DNA of 64,000 bases from Marinifilaceae bacterium (GCA_016936255.1 JAFGYE010000095.1:1-64000); one strand, 5' to 3'. Counted from the stretch's first letter, positions 44,429 to 53,011 are shown. Made by a program: numbers and translations. Notes: generated by a model from the sequence alone, not told the origin.

Positions 44429-46234
44429 ATGAAGTTGGTTGATCCAAAAGATTTATTAAAAGCTAGTGAGAGCCTAAGCTGGTTTGGTGGTGAAAGTTTT
44501 GCCAAATTGTTAATGTATATTCTTCGGTTGAATAAATTGAATGATTTGTATTCGGCAAATTGCGGCAAGGATGGCATTGATTTTATTGATGCCTTACTAG
44601 ACGATTTGGGAATTAAATTTGAATTTGACGGGGAAGAGTTAAAACGCATACCCAAGGAAGGTCCGTTCATTACAATATCAAATCATCCGTTTGGGGGAAT
44701 TGACGGCTTAATTTTGATTAAGCTGATCTGCATGGTGCGTCCGGAGTTTAAAGCAATGGCTAATTTCCTGTTGAAAAAAATTGAGCCGATTAAAGATTAT
44801 TTTCTGGGGGTAAATCCTTTTGAGGAAAGAAAAGGCGTAGCTTCCAGTACTGGTGGTATCAAAGAAGGACTTCGTCATTTAAGTGACGGTTTCCCCTTGG
44901 GAATATTTCCTGCAGGAGAGGTTTCGTCCTATCAGTCCCACACAAATAATATTACCGATAAGCAATGGCAGCCATCCATTCTTAAGTTTATTAAGAAAGC
45001 GGATGTGCCTGTTGTGCCAATTTATTTTCAGGGAAGCAATAGTTTGATTTTCCATTTGCTGGGGATGATTCATCCTACACTTCGAACTGTGAAATTGCCA
45101 TCGGAATTATTAAATAAAAAGAATAAAACGGTTCGGATCCGTATCGGAAATCCGATTTCGGTAAAAGATCAGAAAGGATTCACAGATATTAATCAGTATG
45201 GTCGTTTTTTGCGCGCAAAGACATATATGCTGGGGACACCAATTGAAGTGAAAAAGTTTTATCAATTCAAACGCAAGGAAAAAATTGCGAAGGTTGAAGA
45301 CATTATACCTCCTGTAAATCCAGAGATTATCCAAAGTGAGGTGGAAAGCCTTCCTAAGGAATATTTGCTGTTCAAAAGCAGTAATTTTACCGTTTATTGT
45401 GCACCTTCTTCCAAGTTGCCTCATGTTTTGACAGAGCTTGGACGTCTTCGGGAAATTACCTTTCGGGAGGTTGGCGAAGGAACAAACCTGGGCATTGATG
45501 TTGATGAGTATGATTTGTATTACCATCAGCTTTTTATTTGGGATGAGGAGTTGAAGAAGATTGTCGGGGCTTATCGGGTAGGTAAGGGAAATGAAATTCT
45601 TTCAGAGTATGGATTGAAAGGTTTTTATTTGCAAAGTCTGTTCCGCATGAGCAGGAAATTTCAGCCTGTTTTGCATGAATCATTGGAGTTGGGGCGTTCT
45701 TTTATTGTGAAAGAATATCAAAAAAAGCCAATGCCTCTTTTTTTGCTTTGGAAAGGGATTCTGTATTTCTTACTTAAAAATCCTCAGTCGCGTTATTTAA
45801 TAGGTCCTGTGAGTATCAGCAATAAGTATTCTGATTTGTCGAAAGATTTGATCATTAAATTTATTATGCGGAATTATTTCAATTACGATTTAGGACAGTA
45901 TATTAAATCAAGAAAGAAGTTTAAGGTCAAAATAAAAGATCTGGATGTGGATATTTTATTGGAAATGGCTAAGAATGATATCAATAAATTAGATAAGCTA
46001 ATTGGCGATTTTGAGATCACGAATGATAAGTTACCTGTACTTCTTAAGAAGTATATTTCTCTGAATGCCAGGATTGTTGGGTTTAATATCGACCCAAATT
46101 TTAATGATTGTCTGGATGGTTTGATCGTTGTTGATTTGTTCGATGTGCCAATAAAAGTGATTGAATCATTGTCGAAGGAGTTTAATGACGAAACGATTAT
46201 GAAAAGATTTTCATCAGAAGATGTCAATTTTTAG
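44429..46234 (+). CDS. OlsF/GlsF-like bifunctional lipid acyltransferase
   Basis: This protein of about 601 residues joins two acyltransferase modules. The N-terminal half is PlsC-like, with the HX4D motif in ISNHPFGGIDG near residue 80 and FPAGEVSS and PIYFQGSN downstream. The C-terminal half is a GNAT-type N-acyltransferase (hemolysin/OlsB type) with GRLREITFREVGEG, KKIVGAYRVGKG and LELGRSFIVKEYQ. This order is that of OlsF, which makes ornithine lipids, and of the enzymes for glycine lipids in Bacteroidota; which amino acid is used cannot be read here. I start at the ATG at 44429 (MKLVDPKDLL). Confidence 0.87.
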   Translation: MKLVDPKDLLKASESLSWFGGESFAKLLMYILRLNKLNDLYSANCGKDGIDFIDALLDDLGIKFEFDGEELKRIPKEGPFITISNHPFGGIDGLILIKLICMVRPEFKAMANFLLKKIEPIKDYFLGVNPFEERKGVASSTGGIKEGLRHLSDGFPLGIFPAGEVSSYQSHTNNITDKQWQPSILKFIKKADVPVVPIYFQGSNSLIFHLLGMIHPTLRTVKLPSELLNKKNKTVRIRIGNPISVKDQKGFTDINQYGRFLRAKTYMLGTPIEVKKFYQFKRKEKIAKVEDIIPPVNPEIIQSEVESLPKEYLLFKSSNFTVYCAPSSKLPHVLTELGRLREITFREVGEGTNLGIDVDEYDLYYHQLFIWDEELKKIVGAYRVGKGNEILSEYGLKGFYLQSLFRMSRKFQPVLHESLELGRSFIVKEYQKKPMPLFLLWKGILYFLLKNPQSRYLIGPVSISNKYSDLSKDLIIKFIMRNYFNYDLGQYIKSRKKFKVKIKDLDVDILLEMAKNDINKLDKLIGDFEITNDKLPVLLKKYISLNARIVGFNIDPNFNDCLDGLIVVDLFDVPIKVIESLSKEFNDETIMKRFSSEDVNF

Positions 46235-46287
46235 CATATATTTTACGACCTTTGCAGGCAATTTTGTTAACTGAAAAAGATTTGTAA

Positions 46288-46938
46288 TTGGATTTTCAAT
46301 ATTTATTTAAAGGGATAGTTGTGGGGTTAATGGTTTCTATACCATTAGGTCCGATAGGGGTGTTAATTATTCAAAAAACCATTCAGAAAGGTCGTTTGGC
46401 TGGTTTTATTTCAGGCTTGGGTGCTGCTGTTGCAGATATGTTTTATGCTACGGTTGCAGCTTTTGGTTTGGGAATGGTGCTTAGTTTTATTAAAACACAG
46501 GAATTCTACCTGCAGTTGATTGGCAGTATTTTTCTGGTGTATGTAGGGTTGCGAATCTTCCTTACAAATCCTATAAAGCAGATTAGAGGGGCAAAGAAAA
46601 CGGGTAAAAAAGGAATGCTGGGTGACTTCGTTTCTATATTTTTTCTTACTGCATCGAATCCGATTGCAGTTTTTGTTTTTGTAGCGGTTTTTGCCGGAGC
46701 CTCTATTTTTGGAAGCAATCCGACATTGAGAATTGAATTGTTTCTGATTTTAGGAGTGTTGTTGGGAGGAGCTTTATGGTGGTATACCTTGTCGACCATT
46801 ATTAATATATTCCGAAAGAAATTCAGATTGAAACAATTGTTTTGGATCAACAAAATTTCAGGAATTGTAATTGCCGCATTAGGATTCCTTGCTTTTCTGG
46901 CCTGTTTCGAGCCAATCAAATCTTTTCTTCACACCTAA
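46288..46938 (+). CDS. LysE-family amino-acid exporter
   Basis: This 216-residue protein has six hydrophobic segments and the LysE signature near the N-terminus (GLMVSIPLGPIGVLIIQKTIQKG). ISGLGAAVADMFYATVAAFG is the second segment and FFLTASNPIAVFVFVAVFAG a later one, as in LysE/RhtB exporters. The frame opens with TTG at 46288; no ATG lies at a suitable place, so TTG is probably the start. It follows the acyltransferase gene after 53 bp on the same strand. The substrate is unknown. Confidence 0.88.
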   Translation: MDFQYLFKGIVVGLMVSIPLGPIGVLIIQKTIQKGRLAGFISGLGAAVADMFYATVAAFGLGMVLSFIKTQEFYLQLIGSIFLVYVGLRIFLTNPIKQIRGAKKTGKKGMLGDFVSIFFLTASNPIAVFVFVAVFAGASIFGSNPTLRIELFLILGVLLGGALWWYTLSTIINIFRKKFRLKQLFWINKISGIVIAALGFLAFLACFEPIKSFLHT

Positions 46939-47063
46939 GAATTGATTTTAAATTACAAAGACCATAAGCAGGAATAAAAAAAGACACAATATTTTGCGTC
47001 CTTATTTTTTAGTTTCTTCGATTATTCTATTCTTCGGCTTTTGGGCCTTTCACTTTTCAACTT

Positions 47064-48092
47064 TTATCGAATAGTTACCATGGTTGCTCCCCATCCGTAC
47101 TCTTTAAACGAAGCATCCTGAGAATAGTGTTTTCTGTATTTTCTTTTAAGTTCGCTATGAACACGTTGCTTTAAAGTGCCATTGCCGATACCATGAATAA
47201 ATACAATCTTTTTGCCTTTCTCGTATTGGTTTTGGCGCAGCACCTCATGAAATTTGCTGAGTTGAAATTCAAGGATGTCAGCATTTGACAGACCCGTTAC
47301 AGAGTCAATTAATGCATTGATGTGTAAGTCTACTTCGATTAAATTATCATCAGAATTATTGTTCTTCGGAGCCGGTTTTACTTTCTCCGGATTTTCCTTT
47401 TCACGAATTGCCTGTTTAAAATCTTTATTGCTTAGTTCTTCTATTTTTTGCTCCAGGTTTTCGCCTGTTAGTTTGTAAAGTATTACCTCCTGATGAAAGT
47501 AGGCAGTATCCTTATAGCTTGAAGATTTATGGAATTTTACAGCCTGAATTTTAAGCGGACGATCCAAAGGTTTTTTCAGGGTGAATTTTCCCTGCTGATA
47601 GAATATGATTTGAAAATGGCAGCAGGTCAATTCGTTCAAGTCTTTTATTTCGTATTCCGATAAAAGGATTTTTGATTTAGGATCAAGAGTTCCTGCAGTT
47701 ATTCCTTCCATTCCATTTCCTTTTTCATCATAGAAACTGTACAAAAGAATTTGATTGGTATCGTTAATTAAAAACAGCTCCAACGGACTTTCCGATTGGG
47801 TGGCTGATTCCTTGGGGGCAAAGGCTACGTAAACTTCCTCCTTTTCAACAAATAGAGATTGTTTTGCTGATGGCAATGAGGAGCTTGAGCTGGAAGAATT
47901 ACTTTGTTTGGATTGAGGGGAAGTTCCTGTATTTACCGATTCGATTACAACCAAATTGGTTTTAAGGCTTGGGATCTCAAATTCATCCTCGTCATTTAAA
48001 ACCATAACGGTTTTGGCATCAATAATTCGGGTGACAATACCACCACCTGTTTCATTTAAAAACCGGACTTTATCTCCTGTATTTATTTGCAT
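47064..48092 (-). CDS. DUF2027/Smr-domain protein
   Basis: This 342-residue protein has an N-terminal DUF2027 part (INTGDKVRFLNETGGGIVTRI, SH3-like), a Ser-rich linker (about residues 60-72) and a middle beta domain. It ends in a Smr domain with EVDLHINALI near 255 and FIHGIGNGTLKQRVHSEL near 300, closing with YGWGATMVTIR. Smr domains have nuclease activity on branched or RNA substrates; related domains are found in MutS2. The role in Bacteroidota is unknown. It is divergent from queA. Confidence 0.9.
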   Translation of the reverse strand: MQINTGDKVRFLNETGGGIVTRIIDAKTVMVLNDEDEFEIPSLKTNLVVIESVNTGTSPQSKQSNSSSSSSSLPSAKQSLFVEKEEVYVAFAPKESATQSESPLELFLINDTNQILLYSFYDEKGNGMEGITAGTLDPKSKILLSEYEIKDLNELTCCHFQIIFYQQGKFTLKKPLDRPLKIQAVKFHKSSSYKDTAYFHQEVILYKLTGENLEQKIEELSNKDFKQAIREKENPEKVKPAPKNNNSDDNLIEVDLHINALIDSVTGLSNADILEFQLSKFHEVLRQNQYEKGKKIVFIHGIGNGTLKQRVHSELKRKYRKHYSQDASFKEYGWGATMVTIR

Positions 48093-48164
48093 CGGATTAT
48101 CTTGTTTGGGTTGACTGTTTTAGTATTCGTTTTTACTTCAGGAATCTAAAATAGGCAACAGGTT

Positions 48165-48194
48165 TTTGATTCCCGACAAAGTTAGCTATTTTTG
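48165..48194 (+). promoter_or_regulatory. promoter of queA
   Basis: TTTG (48165-48168), an 18-nt spacer and TATTTTTG (48187-48194) fit the Bacteroidota consensus, 60 bp before the ATG at 48255. Confidence 0.65.
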
Positions 48195-48254
48195 CCGATC
48201 AAAAGGTAAAGCCCCTTTTTTATTAGGAATAAAGCTTGATTAATTAAGAAATAG

Positions 48255-49490
48255 ATGGATTGTAATATCAATACAAATAGTTTGGACGCCAGACAAATTC
48301 AAATTTCAGATTTCACCTACGATCTTCCCGATGAGAGAATTGCCAAACATCCTTTAGCGAACAGGGATTTGTCAAAATTGCTGATTTACAAAAACGGATT
48401 GATTTCTGAATCTGTATTTGAAAATTTGCCTTCGGAGATTGCAGCCGGAACAACGATGGTATTTAACAATACCAAAGTGATTCAGGCCCGGTTGATATTT
48501 CATAAGGAGACAGGAGCCCGGATTGAAATATTCTGCCTGGAACCTTTGAAGCCGGCTGATTACAATTTAGCTTTTCAGGCTTGTGGTTCTTCATCCTGGA
48601 AATGTATTGTGGGGAATGCACGAAAATGGAAGTCGGGTGAATTAAAAATGCCTTTCTATGTTGAGGACAAAGAGTATTTTCTGAAAGCGGAGAAGCAGGA
48701 TGCATTGGAAGGAGCTCAGGAGATCTTTTTTTCGTGGAATCATCCGGACCTGAGCTTTAGCGAGGTGTTGGAACAAACCGGTAAAATTCCAATTCCCCCC
48801 TATTTAAACCGCGATACGGAAGCAACGGATCTGCTTCGCTACCAAACTGTTTATTCCAAGTATGAGGGGTCGGTAGCGGCACCAACAGCAGGACTGCATT
48901 TTACTGAGGATGTGTTTTCTCATTTGGAAGCAAAAAAGATCAGGCGCGAGGAATTGACTTTGCATGTGGGGGCAGGAACGTTTAAGCCTGTAAAATCGGA
49001 GCAGATAGGCGATCATGAAATGCACACTGAGCATATTCAGGTTACTCTTGAGAGTCTTCAGAACATCACAAAGCTTCGCGGGCAGATTATTGCAGTAGGT
49101 ACCACTTCTGTGCGAAGTTTGGAGAGTTTGTACTGGATGGGAGTTAAAATTCTGACCAAAAAGGAAAACCCTCATTTGTTGGAGCAGTGGGAGGCTTACC
49201 AGTTGCCGGCTGATTACAGCAGACAGGAATCATATCAGGCAATTTGCAGCTATATGCAGGAGAATGATTTGACTTTATTTAATGCGGCTACTCAGATTAT
49301 CATCGCTCCGGGATATGAATTCAAAGTTATTTCGGGTTTGGTAACAAATTTTCACCAGCCGCAAAGTACTCTGCTTCTTTTAATCTCGGCACTTGTTGGT
49401 GATAATTGGAAGAAGATATATCAATACGCGCTGAAGAATGATTTTCGTTTTCTGAGTTATGGTGACAGCTCCTTGCTGATGAGAGGGTAG
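48255..49490 (+). CDS. queA: S-adenosylmethionine:tRNA ribosyltransferase-isomerase
   Basis: This 411-residue QueA-family enzyme transfers the ribose of SAM to preQ1 in tRNA, forming epoxyqueuosine. FTYDLPDERIAKHP is near the N-terminus, then FNNTKVIQARL, IPIPPYLNR, YEGSVAAPTAGLHFT near residue 210, and LHVGAGTFKPV and HEMHTEH. The protein is about 60 residues longer than E. coli QueA, and the middle of the sequence is divergent, as in a Bacteroidota subfamily. It could be a paralogue, but the catalytic motifs are complete. The next 375 bp hold repeats and a gene remnant. Confidence 0.92.
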   Translation: MDCNINTNSLDARQIQISDFTYDLPDERIAKHPLANRDLSKLLIYKNGLISESVFENLPSEIAAGTTMVFNNTKVIQARLIFHKETGARIEIFCLEPLKPADYNLAFQACGSSSWKCIVGNARKWKSGELKMPFYVEDKEYFLKAEKQDALEGAQEIFFSWNHPDLSFSEVLEQTGKIPIPPYLNRDTEATDLLRYQTVYSKYEGSVAAPTAGLHFTEDVFSHLEAKKIRREELTLHVGAGTFKPVKSEQIGDHEMHTEHIQVTLESLQNITKLRGQIIAVGTTSVRSLESLYWMGVKILTKKENPHLLEQWEAYQLPADYSRQESYQAICSYMQENDLTLFNAATQIIIAPGYEFKVISGLVTNFHQPQSTLLLLISALVGDNWKKIYQYALKNDFRFLSYGDSSLLMRG

Positions 49491-49500
49491 GAGTCCTAAA

Positions 49501-49575
49501 AGTCAAAGAGTCTTGAAAAGTCTTGAAGAGTCTTGAAGAGTCTTGAAAAGTCTTGAAGAGTCGAAGGTCAAAAGC
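49501..49575 (+). repeat. AGTCTTGAAG tandem array
   Basis: Five or more 10-bp units of the type AGTCTTGAAG or AGTCTTGAAA follow queA directly. The same word recurs, less regularly, near 52120-52140, 52408-52440 and 52590-52665. Confidence 0.85.
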
Positions 49576-49726
49576 ATATTTGGTGGAAAAAGAGGTGGAA
49601 GTATCAGCGGTAGAGATTGCTGCCTGGGGTGAGGAGTTTATTTTGAATGCTTGTTTTGGCGGTTCGGGATGTTCTGAAAATGAGCATCATGAGAATCGAA
49701 GAATAGAATTAATTTTTGTATTGTAA
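49560..49726 (+). pseudogene. remnant of an OmpA-family C-terminal domain
   Basis: The frame ending at 49726 reads SRRSKAYLVEKEVEV, AAWGEEFILNACFGG and CSENEHHENRRIELIFVL. This is the end of the OmpA-like peptidoglycan-binding domain as seen in Bacteroidota proteins (GWGE, N-x-C, C-x-E-x-E-H-x-x-N-R-R). Everything upstream is replaced by the AGTCTTGAAG array, so only about 50 codons remain. The longest open piece from a GTG at 49583 has 47 codons. It is surely not a functional gene. Bases 49727-49824 show nothing further. Confidence 0.75.
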
Positions 49727-49824
49727 ATCTATCGTCATTCGTCCTGTAAAGAGAAATTGTCTTTTGCAATATTTATTGTCATTAATTAATTGATTTTATT
49801 ATATTTACTACTGTTAATTTTTGT

Positions 49825-49832
49825 TATTTTTG
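49825..49832 (+). promoter_or_regulatory. -7 box upstream of the SPOR-like gene
   Basis: TATTTTTG matches TAnnTTTG, 34 bp before the ATG at 49867; a TTTA 17 nt upstream is a poor -33 box. Confidence 0.45.
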
Positions 49833-49866
49833 AGAATTAATCTGACACTCTATTCTGCCATCTGTT

Positions 49867-51054
49867 ATGAGGAATATCTACTTTTTAATCTGTTTTTTCT
49901 TGACCGCCGGGACAATCGGTTTCTTTTCTCCTTTTTTCGATATCAATTTTGCCGGCTCCGATGCCGGAGGTTCAATATATGGTGTGGAAATTGCAAAATT
50001 TAAATATCCGGTGTATACCGATTATTTCGAGGAATTAAATGACGTTGTAGAGTTGAGTGGCAAAGATGGAGTGTATCATTATTTATCAGGTCTTAGCAAT
50101 TCCAGAAGTGAAGCAGAGAATCGGGTGGAAGAAGTAAAGTCTTTCGGATACGCAGATGCCAGGGTGTTGGATTTAAATCTGGAGTTTTCGTCGGAGCAGC
50201 TTGCCGGAGTTCTTGCAAATAAAACAGGCGGTCAGGATAAAACTCAGAAGAAAAAAATCACCAGCCAAACAGTAAAAAAGAATCCTGCAGCTGAAACCGC
50301 AATTGCTAAGCTGACTGATATAGGTAATGATTGTTACTACACGATACTTCTTCAGAAAAGCAAAAGCATTCTAAATGCCGAAAGTTTTTCTCCGCACAAT
50401 TCAGTGAAAGTACTGGAAGCAGATGGAAAGTTTCAATATGTATTGGGGCGCTTTGAGGATTTGGGCGGGGCTAAAAAATATTTGCAGGAAAAAGTGCTGA
50501 CAGATTTTCCCTATGCCAGCCTTGCACTTATTAATAAAGGGGTGTTAGCGAAAGTGAACGCAGACACAGAAGGGAAAAGTGATGTGAAAATCTCCTCGAA
50601 TCAGACAGGATCCTATAATATGGGGCGGAAAATGAGGGGAAAGGAATATGTTGACTACTATTATGAGCTAGGACATTTAAAGATGTCTGAAAAACCAATT
50701 TACATGATTGAAATTGGAGATTATCACGATAAAAAGATTGCGGATGAGGCGGTTCAGAAATTAAAGGATCTTGGTTTTACTCAGGCAAGAATAAAAACCC
50801 CCTCAGGCCGAAAAACGGAGACCGTTCAGCAAAGTCCTTCTGCAGATGCCCATTTTACCATTCAGGTATTTGCAAGTAAATCTGAAATAAACCTTAAGCG
50901 GATTGCAATTAAAGATCTTACCCGGACATTTGATCCGCAGGACGAGTTGTACCGTTATTTTTATGGTGATTACGACAATTATTGGGTTTGCCGCCGGGAA
51001 CTGCGCGAAATCCGTCAAAAAGGCTGCAGCGATGCATTTATTGTCCGATTATAG
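49867..51054 (+). CDS. exported protein with SPOR-like repeats
   Basis: This 395-residue protein has a signal peptide (MRNIYFLICFFLTAGTIGFF) and about four SPOR-like or related repeats. These are YHYLSGLSNSRSEAENRVEEV near residue 72, FQYVLGRFEDLGGAKKYLQ near 190, YMIEIGDYHDKKIADEAVQKL near 280, and FTIQVFASKSEINLKRI near 335 with WVCRRELREIRQKG at the end. SPOR domains bind denuded peptidoglycan glycan strands; here two of the repeats are degenerate. A Lys-rich linker lies near 120-140. The location is probably periplasmic. It stands alone between an OmpA remnant and the S23 element. Confidence 0.75.
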   Translation: MRNIYFLICFFLTAGTIGFFSPFFDINFAGSDAGGSIYGVEIAKFKYPVYTDYFEELNDVVELSGKDGVYHYLSGLSNSRSEAENRVEEVKSFGYADARVLDLNLEFSSEQLAGVLANKTGGQDKTQKKKITSQTVKKNPAAETAIAKLTDIGNDCYYTILLQKSKSILNAESFSPHNSVKVLEADGKFQYVLGRFEDLGGAKKYLQEKVLTDFPYASLALINKGVLAKVNADTEGKSDVKISSNQTGSYNMGRKMRGKEYVDYYYELGHLKMSEKPIYMIEIGDYHDKKIADEAVQKLKDLGFTQARIKTPSGRKTETVQQSPSADAHFTIQVFASKSEINLKRIAIKDLTRTFDPQDELYRYFYGDYDNYWVCRRELREIRQKGCSDAFIVRL

Positions 51055-51085
51055 GTTCCAAACTTCCAAGGATCAATCTTGAAGT

Positions 51086-51103
51086 AAAAAGGATAAAGTA
51101 CAA
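51086..51103 (+). repeat. left arm of an 18-nt inverted repeat around the S23 gene
   Basis: AAAAAGGATAAAGTACAA is repeated as the exact reverse complement at 51570-51587. The arms enclose the four-helix-bundle gene; adding three more bases (AGG against TGG) gives 20 of 21 matches. The arm is embedded in a run of AAGTATAAAG-like words (51076-51150). Confidence 0.85.
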
Positions 51104-51177
51104 AGGGTGAGAAGTATAAGGAATATTGTAAGTGTAAAGTATAAAGCCACGTGAAACAAAATGAATTGCAAGCTTGA

Positions 51178-51507
51178 TTGTTTAATTTTTCTGTTGACAT
51201 CATAAAACAGGTAAGGGTGTTTCCAGATTCGCGTGAGTATCAAGTAATCTCCTATCAGATATTAAAGTCAGCAACTTCTGTTGGGGCAAATTACGAAGAA
51301 GCGCAAGCAGCTGTCTCAGAAGCTGATTTTGCTAATAAAATCTCTATTTCCCTTAAAGAGATAAGAGAAACAAACTACTGGATTCGTATTGTTAATTCTA
51401 TCTCTGAGGAACAAAAACAATGGGGTATCTTGGAAAGAGAATCTGAGGAATTAATGAAAATATTGGGAGCAATAAGAGTTAAAATGTACCAAAAGCTAAA
51501 ACGGTAA
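51178..51507 (+). CDS. S23-type four-helix-bundle protein
   Basis: This 109-residue protein is of the four-helix-bundle (S23/intervening-sequence) family. FSVDIIKQVRVFPDSREYQVISYQILKSATSVGANYEEA is the conserved N-terminal part, and ADFANKISISLKEIRETNYWIRIV the second helix pair. Members are small, often linked to repeats or to 23S rRNA insertions, and structurally similar to the Avd protein of diversity-generating retroelements; no function is proven. The frame starts after a stop at 51175, so TTG at 51178 is the only plausible start. It is enclosed by an 18-nt inverted repeat (51086-51103 and 51570-51587). Confidence 0.85.
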   Translation: MFNFSVDIIKQVRVFPDSREYQVISYQILKSATSVGANYEEAQAAVSEADFANKISISLKEIRETNYWIRIVNSISEEQKQWGILERESEELMKILGAIRVKMYQKLKR

Positions 51508-51519
51508 CATTACCTTCCT

Positions 51520-51688
51520 TTGTATTTTTTTTCTTTTAACTACTTTTTCATTTCTTTTTATTTTATCCATTGTACTTTATCCTTTTTCCTTTGTACTTAT
51601 TGCCTCCTTTGTACTTTTTCCATTTCTTCCCTTCTCTATTTTATACTTTATACTTGTTACTTTTTCCTTTATACTTGTTATTTTTTCC
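51520..51688 (-). repeat. short-repeat array after the S23 gene, right inverted arm
   Basis: On the minus strand this stretch reads as runs of AAGTACAAAGG and AAGTATAAAGT words. The exact 18-nt right arm is at 51570-51587. Open frames through it (for example 51520-51762) are products of the low-complexity sequence and are not genes. Confidence 0.75.
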
Positions 51689-51689
51689 T

Positions 51690-51697
51690 TACATTTG
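51690..51697 (+). promoter_or_regulatory. -7 box of the rnpB promoter
   Basis: TACATTTG matches TAnnTTTG and ends 4 nt before the predicted rnpB 5' end; the -33 box is not convincing because the repeat array runs up to it. Confidence 0.5.
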
Positions 51698-51700
51698 TCC

Positions 51701-52043
51701 CGGCAAACCGTTCTATCGCTGCTTTGCAAAAAGGAGAGGAAAGTCCGGGCAACATAGAGTAACATACTTCCTAACGGGAAGAAGGTCGAAAGACTTTAGT
51801 AGTAGAACAGAAAAGAACCGCCTTCGGGTAAGGGTGAAAAGGTGAGGTAAGAGCTCACCAGCACTGATGGTGACATTGGTGGCTGTGTACCTTATGTGTT
51901 GCAAGATCAAGTATACCGGCGTATGTAGGCTGACTCGGCTGATGTTCGGGGGGTGGATTGCTCGAGACATTTGGTGACAAATGTTCTAGATAAATGATAG
52001 AAATTCTTTTCGGAGAATACAGGACCCGGCTTACAGGTTTGCC
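51701..52043 (+). ncRNA. rnpB: RNase P RNA
   Basis: This is the catalytic RNA of RNase P, which matures tRNA 5' ends. The conserved core GAGGAAAGTCCGGGC lies near 51734-51748, ACAGAAAAGAACCGCC near 51808, GGTAAGGGTGAAAAGGT near 51827, and the closing segment with ATACAGGACCCGGC near 52017-52030. The ends pair as helix P1: GGCAAACC (51702-51709) with GGTTTGCC (52036-52043). The order and spacing fit a bacterial type A RNase P RNA. Ends are set from the P1 helix and may be off by a few bases. Confidence 0.95.
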
Positions 52044-52060
52044 TTTTTTAAAAAACAAAT

Positions 52061-52094
52061 GACTGACTCATGATTGAGTTGGTCTTTTTTTTTT
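52061..52094 (+). terminator. terminator after rnpB
   Basis: GACTGACTCA (52061-52070) pairs with TGAGTTGGTC (52075-52084), two G-U pairs and a 4-nt loop, followed by ten T. It lies 17 nt after the rnpB P1 helix. Confidence 0.8.
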
Positions 52095-52107
52095 GTGATA
52101 TAGTGAA

Positions 52108-52700
52108 AGTTTGGAAGGGTCTCAAAAGTCTTGAAAAGTCGAAAGTACAAATTCCAAAGTACAAAGTACAAAGCCCAAATTCCAAAGTACAAATTCCAAA
52201 GGAAAAAGGGAGAGCCTGAAGGGCTCAAATATAAATAGTCCAGGGAAAAAAGCGAAGCGAATGCCACCCCGGGATAAGGATGGGACATTACAAATTGGCG
52301 CAGGTGAAAATAATTTTTTGAAGCAGGATCTTATTCTGCGCCACAAGATGTAATGTAAAAAGAAGCATGAGATTGAATTACCTCCCGGATGCAGTTGTTG
52401 GAGAAAAGTGTCTTGAAAAGTCAAAAGGTCGAAAAAAAGTCAATTGCAGTTTTATGGTTTAAATTGCTATGTGGCTTTAGTCCATGGTTTGTGAATATAT
52501 ATTGCCAACTGCTTTAGCTGTTGTGAGAAATGATTTGTTGCAGCAATTCTCCCATTTTAAGGGGAGATCCCGACAGGGTGAGGGGTGTGGAATCGAAAGT
52601 CTTGGAAAGTCTGGAAGGGTCTTGAAAAGTCGAAAGGTCGAAAGGTCGAAGAGTCCAAAAAGTGAAATCTGATTTGGTTGCCATGTGGCTTTAGCTCTTG
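52108..52700. repeat. mixed short-repeat region between rnpB and the polysaccharide locus
   Basis: Three kinds of repeat alternate. AAGTACAAATTCCAA words occur at about 52142-52205. AAAAGTCTTGAA and AAAGGTCGA words occur at 52120-52140, 52408-52440 and 52590-52665. TTGCYATGTGGCTTTAG occurs at 52464-52480 and 52678-52694, with a weaker third copy at 52502-52516. No credible gene was seen between 52095 and 53091; the only other feature is the promoter before 53092. Confidence 0.75.
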
Positions 52701-53011
52701 GTTTTGGGAAGAGATGCGTTTTGTGAATTGATGCAATCTCAACCGCCTAAGTTTTTGTGAGGAGGGTGAAGTAGGGAAAATGAATGGCAAAACGGTTAAA
52801 AGAAAGGATGGTAAAATCGTCATATTGTAAAATTATTTGATATTGTTTTAACTGACTTGAAATGAATCCATTGTGTTTTTATTGTAACTTTTACGCAACC
52901 CTTTGCGTTTTATGTAATCATATAGTTTTTAGGGCTTATGGATTAAAAGATTATTATTGTATGTGAATAAGCCATAAAAAACGACAAAAAGAAAAAATGG
53001 CAACTTTGACA

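Noticed and set aside
49501-49575. CRISPR array
   Set aside because: Units are only 10 bp and contiguous, without spacers, and no cas genes are present.
51178-51507. Avd accessory protein of a diversity-generating retroelement
   Set aside because: The fold family is similar, but no reverse transcriptase or template/variable repeat pair was seen in the window.
51520-51845. Open frames after the S23 gene
   Set aside because: They consist of translated T-rich repeat words and run into rnpB.
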